Assembly: GCF_000243715.2 (NCBI RefSeq)
Contig: NZ_AHMO02000008.1
Span: 1,971,001-2,035,000, forward strand
Origin: Leptospira broomii serovar Hurstbridge str. 5399
GTDB lineage: Bacteria; Spirochaetota; Leptospiria; Leptospirales; Leptospiraceae
Reading direction: 5' to 3'
DNA: 64,000 bases
In this document: piece by piece, positions 20,496 to 30,462 of the stretch
Position numbering within the stretch: position 1 is the first letter of the stretch
Layout of the letters: every line of letters starts with the position of its first letter
Notes under the pieces: generated by a model
What the model was told of the DNA's origin: nothing
Databases searched by the model: none
What the model saw: the letters and a program-made list of their open reading frames with translations, nothing else
Program-made: the position numbers and the translations under genes

Positions 20496-21131
20496 CTAAT
20501 TTTTAATGAATCCCGGCAGATGTTTTGCTTCGTGAGTTTTACAAAGTTCGACGGCCTTATTTACGGCAGCTTGAAACCCTTCTTCAGTATCCTCAAAATC
20601 TATCCGCTGCCTAAAAAAATCTCCCCATAGGAACTCTTGAAACGGTTTGTCCGATTTTTCATAAGCGCCGGCTTTGCGTACCGCCCACGCTAAACTTCTG
20701 TATTTATCGTCTTTTAGATCTTCCAGGCTGGAGGGAATTTCCTCGGTATCTGCGGGGTTCCCATCTTTGTCGAATAAGTATACCCATGCATTTTCCCGCA
20801 TCATTAACCAGAAGTCTCTCTCTTTCCATTCGCAACAGTTTTTTAAAACTTTAATATAGACCGTATCACGCATGTCGGTGAGTTCGATTGCGCGAGCACG
20901 ATGATGATGATCCACGACGTAAGGTCGCTTGTCCGGGCCGATTACCACTGGAAGGTAATTCTCTTTTAAGTATGAATCCAGATCTTCCGAAGACATTTCT
21001 TTAAATTGTCCGATTCTATATTGAACCTCTCGGAATCCAAGGCAGAGTTGAGTCGGATGTAGAGTCGAAGTATCGACTACGCTGAAATCGTCTATCTGCA
21101 GATCGGATGTGTATTCTTGGATGTCGGTCAT
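20496..21131 (-). CDS. ParB-like nuclease-fold protein (ParBc_2 type)
   Basis: 211 aa. The pattern LHPTQLCLGFREVQYR...LPVVIGPDKRPYVVDHHHRARAI is that of the ParBc_2 ('putative ParB-like nuclease') family: the VDHHHRARA segment replaces the GHHR/GERR loop of ParB, where a nucleotide or sulfate binds. There is no helix-turn-helix, so it is not a chromosome-partition ParB. It lies 28 bp after coaX in the same direction, so probably birA-coaX-parB-like form one operon. Function not known; it could be a small enzyme with a ParB/Srx fold. Confidence 0.8.
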   Translation of the reverse strand: MTDIQEYTSDLQIDDFSVVDTSTLHPTQLCLGFREVQYRIGQFKEMSSEDLDSYLKENYLPVVIGPDKRPYVVDHHHRARAIELTDMRDTVYIKVLKNCCEWKERDFWLMMRENAWVYLFDKDGNPADTEEIPSSLEDLKDDKYRSLAWAVRKAGAYEKSDKPFQEFLWGDFFRQRIDFEDTEEGFQAAVNKAVELCKTHEAKHLPGFIKN

Positions 21132-21159
21132 TTTAATCTTACTCTCGTGTCGAATCGCA

Positions 21160-21933
21160 TTAATGATTCAATTCGTACAGAAATTGCAACCCTCGTAACG
21201 TTAATAACGGTTCTATTTTATCGAAAATTCCTGGATGGGCTGCGTGGATAGTGGTAACCAATCCGCCGGTGCCAATCACGGTATATTCCTGCCCGTAGCT
21301 TTTTTTAATTTCTCGTATGATTCCTTCCAATAATCCGATCCATCCGTAAAAAAATCCAGCTTGGATGGATTCGATCGTGGAATCGCCTAGTATCTTCGTC
21401 GGCGCTTGGAATACGATCGGCGGCAATTGGGCGGCGTTTCGCGTGAGAGCGTCCATGGATCCCTTTAATCCGGGAGCGATAACTCCGCCTAAGTAATTCG
21501 GAGATTCGTCGACTACGCAAAATGTAGTCGCAGTACCTAAGTCGATGATGATACTTTTTCCCGGATGATCGACTACCGCAGCGGCGGCGTTTACCAAACG
21601 GTCGGCTCCGATCTCGAAAGGTCTAGGATATTTAATTCCGAACGGGAGTTTCATTTGATAATGAACTCTAATCGGGTCGATCTTAAACCAATCTTGGATC
21701 ATTCTTTCTAAGATAGGATTCAATTGGGGAACTACCGAAGAATAAATTCCTCCGCGAATATGCGAACTATCGATTTCAAATTCCCTTAAAAACCCTCTTA
21801 GAAAAAGGCCCATTTCATCGGAGGTCCGGTCTCTTCTCGTTACGGTTCGCCTATGAAAGATAGGTTCCTTGGAACCGTCCCGGTAAATTCCGAAAACGGT
21901 ATTTGTATTACCGACATCTATAACTAGAATCAT
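21160..21933 (-). CDS. coaX: Type III pantothenate kinase
   Basis: 257 aa. It phosphorylates pantothenate, the first step of coenzyme A synthesis. ASKHA-fold motifs are present: [17 protein letters not shown] (phosphate 1), [22 protein letters not shown] (pantothenate site, catalytic Asp in GADR), [15 protein letters not shown] (phosphate 2) and [12 protein letters not shown] (adenosine). Its ATG is separated from the birA stop by 2 bp, the usual birA-coaX coupling. Confidence 0.97.
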   Translation of the reverse strand: MILVIDVGNTNTVFGIYRDGSKEPIFHRRTVTRRDRTSDEMGLFLRGFLREFEIDSSHIRGGIYSSVVPQLNPILERMIQDWFKIDPIRVHYQMKLPFGIKYPRPFEIGADRLVNAAAAVVDHPGKSIIIDLGTATTFCVVDESPNYLGGVIAPGLKGSMDALTRNAAQLPPIVFQAPTKILGDSTIESIQAGFFYGWIGLLEGIIREIKKSYGQEYTVIGTGGLVTTIHAAHPGIFDKIEPLLTLRGLQFLYELNH

Positions 21934-21935
21934 TC

Positions 21936-22688
21936 CTAACCCAGGGATCTAAAATCTTCGGGACTGTCAATGAATTCGGTGATTTCTCCGGAAGGAGATC
22001 GAACGAGTAGGCGTCCGGAATCATCCACTTCCAATAATATCGCGGTCTGCGGAACTCCGTTTTCCGTATAGGAGATCGCATTTCCTTTCCATAGAAGTCG
22101 TTCGTTAATAAACGAAAGATACGTTTTACCGTCGGCCAGGGATAGGGCCGCATCATTTAACAACGGTAGGAGCGTTTCTAAGAAACGGTTTTTTCTTCCG
22201 GCCTCGGTCGTCAAGGACGTCACAAATCCGGCTTCGGGTAATTCTTCCGAGAGACTTTTTCCGAAAAGATTAATCCCGATGCCGACGATCCAATCCCAGT
22301 CTTCTCCTTCTTTTTCGGTTTCTATTAAAATCCCGCAAACTTTCTTACCGTTCACGAAAATATCGTTCGGCCATTTGATTTTAAGATCGCCCGATTCGTG
22401 TAAAGAAGGATAGGTTGATAACAGGGCTTTAGCTACGGAGACTCCGATGAATAAGGAAAAAAGATTCGGAGAAGGTAATTCGCCTGTCGAACGAAACTTT
22501 CCGGAGAATATGAAAGGCTCGTCCCCTAGTATCGCCCAGGTTCGATTTTTACGTCCCCTTCCTTGAGACTGAAAGTCAGCTTGGATCCAGGTTCCTGGAG
22601 GAAATTCTTTCCCCTTTAGAATCGTATTTGTCGAGATTGCCTCGGAAAGAAGTATCCCTTTATCGGGTTCGAGAAGTCGAAAAGACAT
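21936..22688 (-). CDS. birA: Biotin-[acetyl-CoA-carboxylase] ligase
   Basis: About 250 aa from ATG 22688. It attaches biotin to carboxyl-carrier protein. The catalytic glycine-rich loop reads [12 protein letters not shown] (usual AxxQxxGRGRxGRxW), and [20 protein letters not shown] carries the catalytic lysine of the biotin site. The C-terminal domain is a short beta barrel ([19 protein letters not shown]). There is no N-terminal helix-turn-helix, so it is a monofunctional enzyme, not a repressor. The open frame extends to 22802, but that extra part (RSRETRSKFIF...) has no family similarity. Divergent from the RND gene. Confidence 0.94.
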   Translation of the reverse strand: MSFRLLEPDKGILLSEAISTNTILKGKEFPPGTWIQADFQSQGRGRKNRTWAILGDEPFIFSGKFRSTGELPSPNLFSLFIGVSVAKALLSTYPSLHESGDLKIKWPNDIFVNGKKVCGILIETEKEGEDWDWIVGIGINLFGKSLSEELPEAGFVTSLTTEAGRKNRFLETLLPLLNDAALSLADGKTYLSFINERLLWKGNAISYTENGVPQTAILLEVDDSGRLLVRSPSGEITEFIDSPEDFRSLG

Positions 22689-22817
22689 GGGAATTTCATA
22701 TTGGAATGTTCCTTTCGGACAAGAAAAAATCTGGCACCGGCGATAAAAAGGGAGGTCTGAAAAAATGAACTTAGATCTCGTTTCTCGGGACCGATCCCGC
22801 ATTAATTAGAGGTTCCT

Positions 22818-25800
22818 TTGCAATTATCAGAAGTTTCCATTCGTAACCCGATCTTCGCATGGATGATGATGATCGGTATTATCCTACTCGGCACTATAGG
22901 GTTTTCCCGGATGGGACTTTCTCAGATGCCGGACGTGGACTTTCCGGTAGTAAACGTTACGTTAAATTTAGAGGGTGCCAACGCTTCGGTTATGGAAACC
23001 GATGTGGTGGATCCGATCGAAGAAGTTTTACTTACGGTTCAGGGAGTAGTAGAAGTTAGATCGGTATCCACCGATAACTCCGCCACAATCACTGTGGAAC
23101 TCGAATTGAAGCGCGATGTAGACGTTGCGATTCAAGAAATTCAGACTAAAATCGCTCAAGTTCAAAACAAATTACCGGACGCCTTGGACCCTCCTATCTT
23201 GATGAAGTCCAACCCGGACGACACACCCATCATTTGGATTTCGCTGACAGCCGTCGGTCGAACGGATCAAGAAAAAATGATCTTCGTGAAATCGCATCTC
23301 AAGGATAAATTTCAAGAGATATCGGGTGTAGGAGAAATCATTTTAGGCGGATACGTGGATCGGACGATCAACGTTTTCTTGGATCCGATACGATTGACTA
23401 GGGCGGAATTGACCGTCAATGATATTACAAATACATTAACCGAACAGAATATAGAAGTGCCCTCGGGGAGAGTGGAAAACAAAAGTTCGGAAGTTTCGTT
23501 GAGAGCTGTCGGAGACGTCCCGACAGTGGAGCAGTTCTCGAATATCTTTATAAATTCGAGAAGCGGGGCCGCCATGTTTCGACCCGTTCGTCTTCGTGAA
23601 GTCGCTCATATCGAGGACGGCTTGGATGAAATTAGAAGGATTTCGCGCTTTAACGGAATTTCAGCAGTCGGATTAGGAATTAAAAAACTCAAAGGCGCAA
23701 ACGCGGTTCAAGTCGGAGATCTAATTAAGAAGAAGATCGCGGAATTAAAACCGACGCTTCCGAAAGGATACGATCTTTCCATTGCGAATGATAACACTAC
23801 ATTTATCCGCGATTCAGTCAAAGAGCTGATCTTTACGCTCGTACTTTCCGCGCTTTTGACCGGCTTTGTATGTAGATTATTCTTGGGAAGTTGGAGCAGC
23901 ACGTGGAACGTACTCCTTGCAATTCCTACTTCCGTGATGGGGACTTTCTTAATATTATATTTCGCGGGATTTACGCTGAATACCTTTACTCTTCTCGGAC
24001 TCTCCCTCGCAGTGGGAATCGTCGTGGACGACGCTATCATGGTCCTGGAGAATATCAGTCGACACCGGGAGATGGGAAAGACTTGGTTCCAAGCCGCGTT
24101 GGACGGGGCTTCAGAAATCAGATTCGCTGCGTTAGCCGCCACTCTGGCGATTATCGCAATTTTCCTTCCAGTCGCTTTCATGTCCGGAATCATCGGTAGG
24201 TACTTCCTCGAATTCGGAGTAACGGTCGCGGTCGCGGTCGCTCTTTCTTTATTCGAAGCTTTGAGCTTTACTCCGATGCGAGCTTCGCGTTATCGGGAGC
24301 ATAAACTTCAGGAGCATAAGAAACGGGGCGGAAAGGCGACGATACGTTTTCCCGAACCCGTATCCGATCCGAATCGATTCGAACAAACGATCGCCAAATT
24401 CAAAGCCGCGGTAGCGCCGATTTCCTTCTTTAAAAAGATGGATCCGATCATCGAAAGATTCCTTCAATTTTCGGAACGCATTTATGGTAAGGCATTGGAC
24501 TACGTGATAGCGTTTCCAAAAATCATCCTTATATTGTCCACACTTCTGTTCGTGCTTTCTCTAGGGTTTTTGCTGCTCCTAAAAAAAGAATTTATACCTC
24601 CACAGGACATGGGTCGTTTTATTATTCGTGCAAAAATGCCGATCGGGTCCTCCATCTACCGAACGAACGAAGCCATGAAGAAGGTGGAGGAGTATCTTCT
24701 TAAGAAACCGGAAATTTCCAAGTATATGTCTAATATAGGCGGAATGGGCGGAACGGAATCCAACGGGGCGATGTTTTTTGTTTCGGTCAAAGATATGGGA
24801 CAACGACCAAAGAGCAAAAAGACGGGGAGAGAAATAACTCAAAACGAAATCTTCGGTGATTTACGAAAAGATTTAAAAGCACTCGTTCCTGAATGTAAAT
24901 TTTCCGTTCAGGACTTGTCGCAAAGAGGGTTTAGTGCGGGAAGAGGATATCCAGTCGAGCTCGTATTGTCCGGACCGGATTGGGCCAATTTAGCCAAGGT
25001 TGCCGACGAAATTCGAAATCGCTTGGACCAAAGTGGAGTTCTATTGGACATCGATACGGATTACGTTTCGGGACAGCCGGAAGTCCGGATTTTACCCAAC
25101 CGAGAAGCCGCTGCTTTGAGAGGCGTTAGTATGGCGAATATCGGAAATACGATCGGACCTCTGATGGGCGGGAAAAAGGTGAGTCGATTTACCGAAAACG
25201 GGAGAAGTTACGATGTCCGCGTTAAGATTAACAAGGAACAGGGAGAAAAAGCCGACATCATACCGAATATAAGCGTTCGCAATACGTACGGTGAATTCGT
25301 GCGTTTAAAAGACGTTTTGGTTCTTCAAGCCACGAATACGCTAAAGAATATTACTCGCGTTAACCGGGATCGAACGATTAAAATATTCGGAAATCCTCCG
25401 GTAGCCGTCGGACAGAACAAAGCTACGGAAGAATCCATACGAATCGCTAAAGAAGTGCTTCCGGAAGGCTATTCGGTCGACGTGACAGGTTCGGCAAAGA
25501 CAGCCGGAGAATCCGCTAGTAGTCTTTTATTCGCCCTTGTTATGGGAATTGTAATGTCCTATATGATTTTAGCGAGTCAGTTCAATAGCCTAAAGCAACC
25601 TCTTTATATATTATTAGCGATGCCTTTCAGTTTTTCCGGGGCGCTAATCGCTCTTTATTTTACGAAGCAATCGTTCAATATGTATAGCTTTATCGGCTTG
25701 ATCATGTTGCTCGGGCTTGTTAAGAAGAACTCTATTCTATTAGTCGAATTCGTAAACCATGTCCGCTCGCAAGGAAAAAGCATTGCAGAGTCGATCCGGG

Positions 25801-26030
25801 AAGGTTGTCCTGTCCGATTGCGACCGGTGTTGATGACCTCTTTCTCATCCATTGCGGCGGCTATTCCACCGGCGCTAGCATTAGGACCCGGCTCCGAGAC
25901 TCGCGTCCCGATGGCAATTACCATCTTGGGTGGACTGGTTCTCTCGACTCTTATTACTTTTATCGTGGTGCCTGCCGCGTATTTTCTTATGGAAAAGGAA
26001 TCGAATGATAAGTTATCGCATAATAGATAA
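22818..26030 (+). CDS. RND-family efflux transporter, HAE1-like inner-membrane subunit
   Basis: 1070 aa. Proton-driven pump with twelve transmembrane helices in two halves and two large periplasmic loops. N-terminus SIRNPIFAWMMMIGIILLGTIGF; PDVDFPVVNVTLNLEGANASVMETDVVDPIEE; helix 4 has LSLAVGIVVDDAIMVLENISRH with the proton-relay Asp pair; second half FIGLIMLLGLVKKNSILLVEFVN; terminal VRLRPVLMTSFSS...GLVLSTLITFIVVPAAYFL. TTG at 22818 is preceded by GAGG. The outer-membrane factor gene overlaps its 3' end by 26 bp. No membrane-fusion adaptor gene is in the window, so that part must be encoded elsewhere. Substrate unknown. Confidence 0.96.
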   Translation: MQLSEVSIRNPIFAWMMMIGIILLGTIGFSRMGLSQMPDVDFPVVNVTLNLEGANASVMETDVVDPIEEVLLTVQGVVEVRSVSTDNSATITVELELKRDVDVAIQEIQTKIAQVQNKLPDALDPPILMKSNPDDTPIIWISLTAVGRTDQEKMIFVKSHLKDKFQEISGVGEIILGGYVDRTINVFLDPIRLTRAELTVNDITNTLTEQNIEVPSGRVENKSSEVSLRAVGDVPTVEQFSNIFINSRSGAAMFRPVRLREVAHIEDGLDEIRRISRFNGISAVGLGIKKLKGANAVQVGDLIKKKIAELKPTLPKGYDLSIANDNTTFIRDSVKELIFTLVLSALLTGFVCRLFLGSWSSTWNVLLAIPTSVMGTFLILYFAGFTLNTFTLLGLSLAVGIVVDDAIMVLENISRHREMGKTWFQAALDGASEIRFAALAATLAIIAIFLPVAFMSGIIGRYFLEFGVTVAVAVALSLFEALSFTPMRASRYREHKLQEHKKRGGKATIRFPEPVSDPNRFEQTIAKFKAAVAPISFFKKMDPIIERFLQFSERIYGKALDYVIAFPKIILILSTLLFVLSLGFLLLLKKEFIPPQDMGRFIIRAKMPIGSSIYRTNEAMKKVEEYLLKKPEISKYMSNIGGMGGTESNGAMFFVSVKDMGQRPKSKKTGREITQNEIFGDLRKDLKALVPECKFSVQDLSQRGFSAGRGYPVELVLSGPDWANLAKVADEIRNRLDQSGVLLDIDTDYVSGQPEVRILPNREAAALRGVSMANIGNTIGPLMGGKKVSRFTENGRSYDVRVKINKEQGEKADIIPNISVRNTYGEFVRLKDVLVLQATNTLKNITRVNRDRTIKIFGNPPVAVGQNKATEESIRIAKEVLPEGYSVDVTGSAKTAGESASSLLFALVMGIVMSYMILASQFNSLKQPLYILLAMPFSFSGALIALYFTKQSFNMYSFIGLIMLLGLVKKNSILLVEFVNHVRSQGKSIAESIREGCPVRLRPVLMTSFSSIAAAIPPALALGPGSETRVPMAITILGGLVLSTLITFIVVPAAYFLMEKESNDKLSHNR

Positions 26031-27543
26031 AAAAGTTCTTTTTTTTCTTCCTATCTGCATATGGTCCATTCTTCATTTCTTTATTTCCTGCGCCTCCTCG
26101 ACGTCGCTAACTTCGACTGAAGTCAAACTAAAGGACGGCGTCGTAGAGGATAATTTAAAACAAGTAACCGGAGTAACGACTCAGGATGTGGAAAGAGCAT
26201 CGTCACGTTACGCAGTCTCTTTAGACGATTTGTACATTCTCGCCGTAGAGAGAACGGAACGGATCGCTTTAAGAAACGAGACCACCGAACAGGCGGAGGC
26301 TCAAAAATGGGCGCAATTTGCCGGGTTCTTTCCGACTTTATCGTATGTGTATAACAAATTCTACACGACGCCTCCCGTTCATCCGACTCCGACCGCTTCT
26401 TTGGCTCAACAAATATCGGCCGATAATCAACTGCAAGCCAATCTGGACAAGTACGGTCCGGGGGCGTTGCTTGTCCCTTCCTCTACCGGAGGAACTTCGA
26501 CTACTATCTCTCCGACAGCTACTGCCGGTTCGCGTATTCTATTGAGCGTTCCGATCAATACTATGATAACGTCGTTTTTGAGTTTCAAATCAGCAAAATT
26601 TACCACTGAGCAGAGAAGACTGGAAGCGAAACATGAAGCAGGTAGAATGTATTTGGAATTGGCCCAGGCATATTTTAATTTTCTAATGTTAGAGGAGAAT
26701 TTACGATTCGCCCAACAAACTTTCGATTTGACATCGGAGGATGTGCAGGAACGGCGCAGACTTTATTCCTTGGGTCGAATAATGAGATCCGAGCTACTTT
26801 CGGCAGAAACCAGGTTGTCCAATGCCGAAGCTTCGCTCGGAGACACTAAATTTCAATTGGAACAGGTAAGGATTACTTTATTTACGATGGCGGGCAGCGA
26901 GCCGACTCTTAAGGTCGCCGGATACCAAGCTAATAATCTACCGGATGCCCCAGTGGATCGAGAGCCGGAAGAATTTCTTTCGAAAAGATACGACGTTCTC
27001 GCTTCGGATAAAAGCCTCAAGGCGAGCGAATGGAATAAATCGGTGGCGATGACGAACATCTATCTGCCTTCCATTGCATTTAACAATTATTATTCTTTTC
27101 CTACACCTGGAACGACTTATAATAAGGATATCGTTACTCAATTCCAGGTCACCGTACCGCTCACTCCTTTTGCCCAGCTCGAAAACTACCGCGCGGCGGA
27201 TTCTCAAAGGAAACAGGCGAAACTTACCGTGTCTCAAACCAGAAGAACCGCGTCTCAGGAGATTAGAAACGCGTTCGAAGGGTATAAGAATTCTCAGAGA
27301 CTTCTTACTATTTATGAAAAAGCATATACTCTAGCTCAGGAGACGGCTCAATCGCAAGTCGCGAGTTATAGGACCGGAAGGACGAGTCGGATCGAATCGA
27401 TTACGGCCAGACTTTCCGCTTTAACGTCCGAAATGACTTACCGTAGGATGTTGCACCAACATAATTTGAATCGAATCGTCGTCGGAGTTACAACCGGCGA
27501 GATCCCTCGTCTTCCTGCGGAAAAAGAAAGTAAGGAAAATTAG
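26005..27543 (+). CDS. TolC-family outer-membrane efflux lipoprotein
   Basis: 512 aa from ATG 26005, which has AAGGA 4 nt before it and overlaps the RND gene by 26 bp. The frame is open back to 25930, but that region is RND coding sequence. The leader VLFFLPICIWSILHFFISC ends in a spirochaete-type lipobox, so it is an outer-membrane lipoprotein. Two OEP repeats follow: YLELAQAYFNFLMLEENLRFAQQTFDLTSEDVQERRRLYSLGRIMRSELLSAETRLSNAEASL and the C-terminal AYTLAQETAQSQVASYRTGRTSRIESITARLSA, both long coiled-coil helices of the TolC tunnel. It is the exit duct for the pump encoded upstream. Confidence 0.93.
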   Translation: MISYRIIDKKVLFFLPICIWSILHFFISCASSTSLTSTEVKLKDGVVEDNLKQVTGVTTQDVERASSRYAVSLDDLYILAVERTERIALRNETTEQAEAQKWAQFAGFFPTLSYVYNKFYTTPPVHPTPTASLAQQISADNQLQANLDKYGPGALLVPSSTGGTSTTISPTATAGSRILLSVPINTMITSFLSFKSAKFTTEQRRLEAKHEAGRMYLELAQAYFNFLMLEENLRFAQQTFDLTSEDVQERRRLYSLGRIMRSELLSAETRLSNAEASLGDTKFQLEQVRITLFTMAGSEPTLKVAGYQANNLPDAPVDREPEEFLSKRYDVLASDKSLKASEWNKSVAMTNIYLPSIAFNNYYSFPTPGTTYNKDIVTQFQVTVPLTPFAQLENYRAADSQRKQAKLTVSQTRRTASQEIRNAFEGYKNSQRLLTIYEKAYTLAQETAQSQVASYRTGRTSRIESITARLSALTSEMTYRRMLHQHNLNRIVVGVTTGEIPRLPAEKESKEN

Positions 27544-27568
27544 AGAATTTTAAAACGGAATTTCTCTA

Positions 27569-27590
27569 CCGTGTTGGAGCTCCTGCACGG
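27569..27590. repeat. Palindrome of the TGTNGGAGCTCC type
   Basis: The core TGTTGGAGCTCCTGCA (27572-27587) is centred on GGAGCTCC, and CCGTG/CACGG arms extend it to a 22-bp imperfect palindrome. Related cores occur at 59103-59118 and 59278-59293. From memory, such 16-mers are common between genes in Leptospira. It may serve as a terminator or protein site after the efflux operon. Confidence 0.5.
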
Positions 27591-27633
27591 GCTTGCTCGG
27601 ATTTTTTTCCGTATCGACGTTCTGGCGACATCA

Positions 27634-27681
27634 GCTTTATTCCAAATTAGTAATGAACTGTCGTTTCTTTCGGAATAAAGC
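27634..27681. repeat. 10-bp inverted repeat between convergent genes
   Basis: GCTTTATTCC (27634-27643) and GGAATAAAGC (27672-27681) are perfect complements 28 nt apart. They lie between the convergent efflux and acyl-CoA dehydrogenase genes. There is no U-run and the loop is long, so the terminator role is doubtful. Confidence 0.35.
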
Positions 27682-27750
27682 CGATATGAAATACGCGAAC
27701 AGGATCACCGATAGCATCGCAAAATGCTGCCGGCGATCTCCAGAACGGAT

Positions 27751-29511
27751 CTAAACGGCCACTGCTTGGCGGGAAGCTCTCTCTAACTTGAATAAATTCC
27801 CTTCTGCAATCGCTAAGGAATCTATATTATAAGCTTTGGATGCTTCTTCCCTTTTTTTCCTGGAATCTCCGCTTGACTTTAGGAGAGATTTTTCCAAAAG
27901 GAGTCCGCATACGAGCCGAGCCGCAGTTTCCACGGTTTCGAAAGCTAACGTATCTTTTACCTGGCTGTCGGTGATCGTCTTGAATTTCTGAACCGTGGTT
28001 TCCACGTATTCCCAGAGTTTTTTCAAATCCTCGGACGGTTTAAAACTGGCCAGTTCGGATTCGATATACTGTCGGAGACTTCCTGTCGGAGACATTCCCG
28101 AAACGACTCCTCCGATCGCAGCTACGACTTGCAACTGGGTGGTTCCTTCGTAGATGGTCGTAATGCGACTATCCCGATAGATCCGTGCTACGTCGTAATC
28201 TTCGGTGTATCCGCTTCCACCATGAATTTGTAATGCGTCAGAAGCGATGGAAACACAGCCTTCTGAAGCATAATATTTACTCATAGGAGTGAATAAGTCG
28301 GCGAGTTTTTCCCAGCGACGAATGGTCTCGTCCTGGCTTACATCGCGCTCGCTTTTTCCTTCTTCTTTAATCATACGTTCTTTGCGCCAATGATAAAGTT
28401 CTATGGCTCTACCCGTTTCGGAGATTAAGCAACGAGTGGCTAAAATTTCCCTCTCCATCCGATCCAACATTTTTTTCACGGCCGGGATTTGGCAGATAGG
28501 TTTTCCGAATTGGATTCTTTCGGACGCATATTTATTTGCTTCGAAATACGCGGCAGTTGCGATTCCAAGAGATTGAGTTGCGATCGTTAAACGAGCGGCA
28601 TTCATCATTCCCATCGAATATTTCACGAGACCGTAGCCGGTTTTTCCGATCAGTAGGCCGGGTGCATTGTCGAATACTACTTCGCAGGTAGGGGAACAAT
28701 GTAGTCCCATTTTGTGTTCGACTCCTGCGATATGAACGTCCTTACCTTGAACTAAAAAGAAAGATAATCCTCGTGCTCCACTTTCAGGAGATCCGGTTCT
28801 CGCTAACGTCAAGATCACGGAAGGTGAATCTATATAGCCGCATGCGTGAGTGATGAATCGTTTCGCTCCGGTGATTTTCCAGGTTCCATCGGGAGCCTGT
28901 ACTGCCTTTGTCTGGACGTTTGGAAGATCGGATCCGTAATTGGGTTCGGTCAACGCCATTGCCGCGCTGAACTCTCCCGCAGCAACTTTGGGAAGCCATT
29001 CCTTGCACATTTCTTCCGAAGCGAATCGTTCCATAATTTCAACGATGTTTATGTTTCCGTAAGCTAAGCAAAATGCAGCATCTGCTCTCGCAGCGATTTC
29101 GCACATTATAGATTGAACAGTTACCGGTAAGCCCAGTCCGCCATACTTGCGACTGATTGAAATCGGCATCAACCCGGAGTCCTTTAGCGTTTTGTAACAT
29201 TCTTCTTGTGCCTTCGGGAACGTTACTTTTCCATTTTCGTACTTTAATCCGATCTGGTCCATTTCCTTGCTACGAGGAGCTACGAAATCTCCCATCATTT
29301 CACCTAACGATTCGAGGATGGAACGATAGTATTCCTTGGCTTCCTCTACGCTAGACGGCGCATAAGCATAACGTTCGTCGCCGGTTTCCTTGAACTTGGC
29401 CGCATCGCCGAAATTCCCTTCATAGGCGTTTACCGCCTCTTCCCAATCAATAAGAGTATCAAAATGCAATAATAGATCTTCATTATCTTGGAAATAGTTT
29501 CCTTGAATCAT
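27751..29511 (-). CDS. Acyl-CoA dehydrogenase
   Basis: 586 aa FAD flavoprotein that introduces the alpha-beta double bond in acyl-CoA during beta-oxidation. Family marks: LGLPVTVQSIMCEIAARADAA, the FAD/substrate motif AAMALTEPNYGSDL and WKITGAKRFITHA, IQFGKPICQIPAVKKML, and the C-terminal DALQIHGGSGYTEDYDVARIYRDSRITTIYEGTTQLQ, whose IYEGT contains the usual catalytic Glu position. The extra ~180 residues over short-chain enzymes are an N-terminal extension and a C-terminal helical domain, as in AcdA-K/DUF1974-like long forms. Stand-alone; the thiolase cluster nearby suggests a shared fatty-acid role. Confidence 0.94.
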   Translation of the reverse strand: MIQGNYFQDNEDLLLHFDTLIDWEEAVNAYEGNFGDAAKFKETGDERYAYAPSSVEEAKEYYRSILESLGEMMGDFVAPRSKEMDQIGLKYENGKVTFPKAQEECYKTLKDSGLMPISISRKYGGLGLPVTVQSIMCEIAARADAAFCLAYGNINIVEIMERFASEEMCKEWLPKVAAGEFSAAMALTEPNYGSDLPNVQTKAVQAPDGTWKITGAKRFITHACGYIDSPSVILTLARTGSPESGARGLSFFLVQGKDVHIAGVEHKMGLHCSPTCEVVFDNAPGLLIGKTGYGLVKYSMGMMNAARLTIATQSLGIATAAYFEANKYASERIQFGKPICQIPAVKKMLDRMEREILATRCLISETGRAIELYHWRKERMIKEEGKSERDVSQDETIRRWEKLADLFTPMSKYYASEGCVSIASDALQIHGGSGYTEDYDVARIYRDSRITTIYEGTTQLQVVAAIGGVVSGMSPTGSLRQYIESELASFKPSEDLKKLWEYVETTVQKFKTITDSQVKDTLAFETVETAARLVCGLLLEKSLLKSSGDSRKKREEASKAYNIDSLAIAEGNLFKLERASRQAVAV

Positions 29512-29759
29512 CGCGTTTCCTCCGCAGAGCTTTGAAGGTAAGGTTTACTCTCTTGGGAAGGTGTTGTCAAGCTGTACCTGCTTTTCCGAATGTATCTAAG
29601 TTTTCCGAACGGGTGTTCTCTATGTTGCTTAGATGTTATAGCTTTGATTCAAAATAAAGAATCTAAAATCCTTTGATAGTCGAACTTTTACGGGATTTTC
29701 ATCTAATTCGAACGTAACCTTTTTAAATCCCGTCGAAATATATAGCGGGAGAAAAAGCC

Positions 29760-30266
29760 ATGAGTAAACCTGTATTTCTTCTCTGCATAATTCCCCTATT
29801 GACGGGAATGCTGAGTGGAACCTGCTCTCCAAGTTATGGAGTACCGAAGGAAAAGACGAAGGGAAATAAGATGAGCTACGAAGTGCAGAAATCCGAAGAA
29901 GAATGGAAAAAGGCCCTCACTCCCGACCAGTACCGGATATTACGGGAAAAGGGAACCGAAAGGGCGTTTACCGGAGAATATTATTATAATAAAGAAAAAG
30001 GAAAGTATCTTTGTGCGGCCTGCGGAGCGGAACTTTTCAACTCGGATACAAAATACGAATCCGGTAGCGGATGGCCTTCTTTTTACAAACCCGCGACGGA
30101 AAAAGGGGTAGCATCGGAAACCGATAGTAGCCATGGAATGACTCGAGTCGAAGTCCATTGTGCGCGTTGCGGCGGACATTTAGGCCATGTTTTTCCGGAC
30201 GGGCCGGCTCCTACAGGTTTACGTTATTGTATCAATTCCGCATCTCTAAAGTTTAAAAAAGATTAG
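29760..30266 (+). CDS. msrB: Exported peptide-methionine (R)-S-oxide reductase
   Basis: 168 aa. It reduces methionine-R-sulfoxide in damaged proteins. The MsrB core starts [34 protein letters not shown], has two zinc pairs (CAAC and CARC), [11 protein letters not shown], and the catalytic Cys in LRYCINS (residue ~157). An N-terminal hydrophobic leader ([18 protein letters not shown]) suggests export, perhaps as a lipoprotein. ATG at 29760 has GGAG 8 nt before it, favouring this longer form over the internal ATG at 29871 (MSYEVQ). It is therefore likely a periplasmic repair enzyme. Confidence 0.94.
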   Translation: MSKPVFLLCIIPLLTGMLSGTCSPSYGVPKEKTKGNKMSYEVQKSEEEWKKALTPDQYRILREKGTERAFTGEYYYNKEKGKYLCAACGAELFNSDTKYESGSGWPSFYKPATEKGVASETDSSHGMTRVEVHCARCGGHLGHVFPDGPAPTGLRYCINSASLKFKKD

Positions 30267-30279
30267 ATCGGAGTTTTGC

Positions 30280-30322
30280 ATTATCCTAGGATTACGTTTC
30301 TCAGCGTTCCTTCTAGGATAAT
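30280..30322 (+). terminator. Possible terminator hairpin after msrB
   Basis: ATTATCCTAG (30280-30289) and CTAGGATAAT (30313-30322) are perfect 10-bp complements with a 23-nt loop, 14 bp after the msrB stop. No strong U-run follows, so termination is only inferred from position. Confidence 0.4.
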
Positions 30323-30462
30323 TTAGAAAGGAATTTACTTTAATTACGTTCTGCCTTTATCCGAGTCCGAACACTAGGATTTGCGACAAAATTCTGTTTG
30401 CGCGGGAAAGGAACTCAAAGAACCTTCACATCGGAGCATCCGCAAAGTTCGGATTCAGCCGC

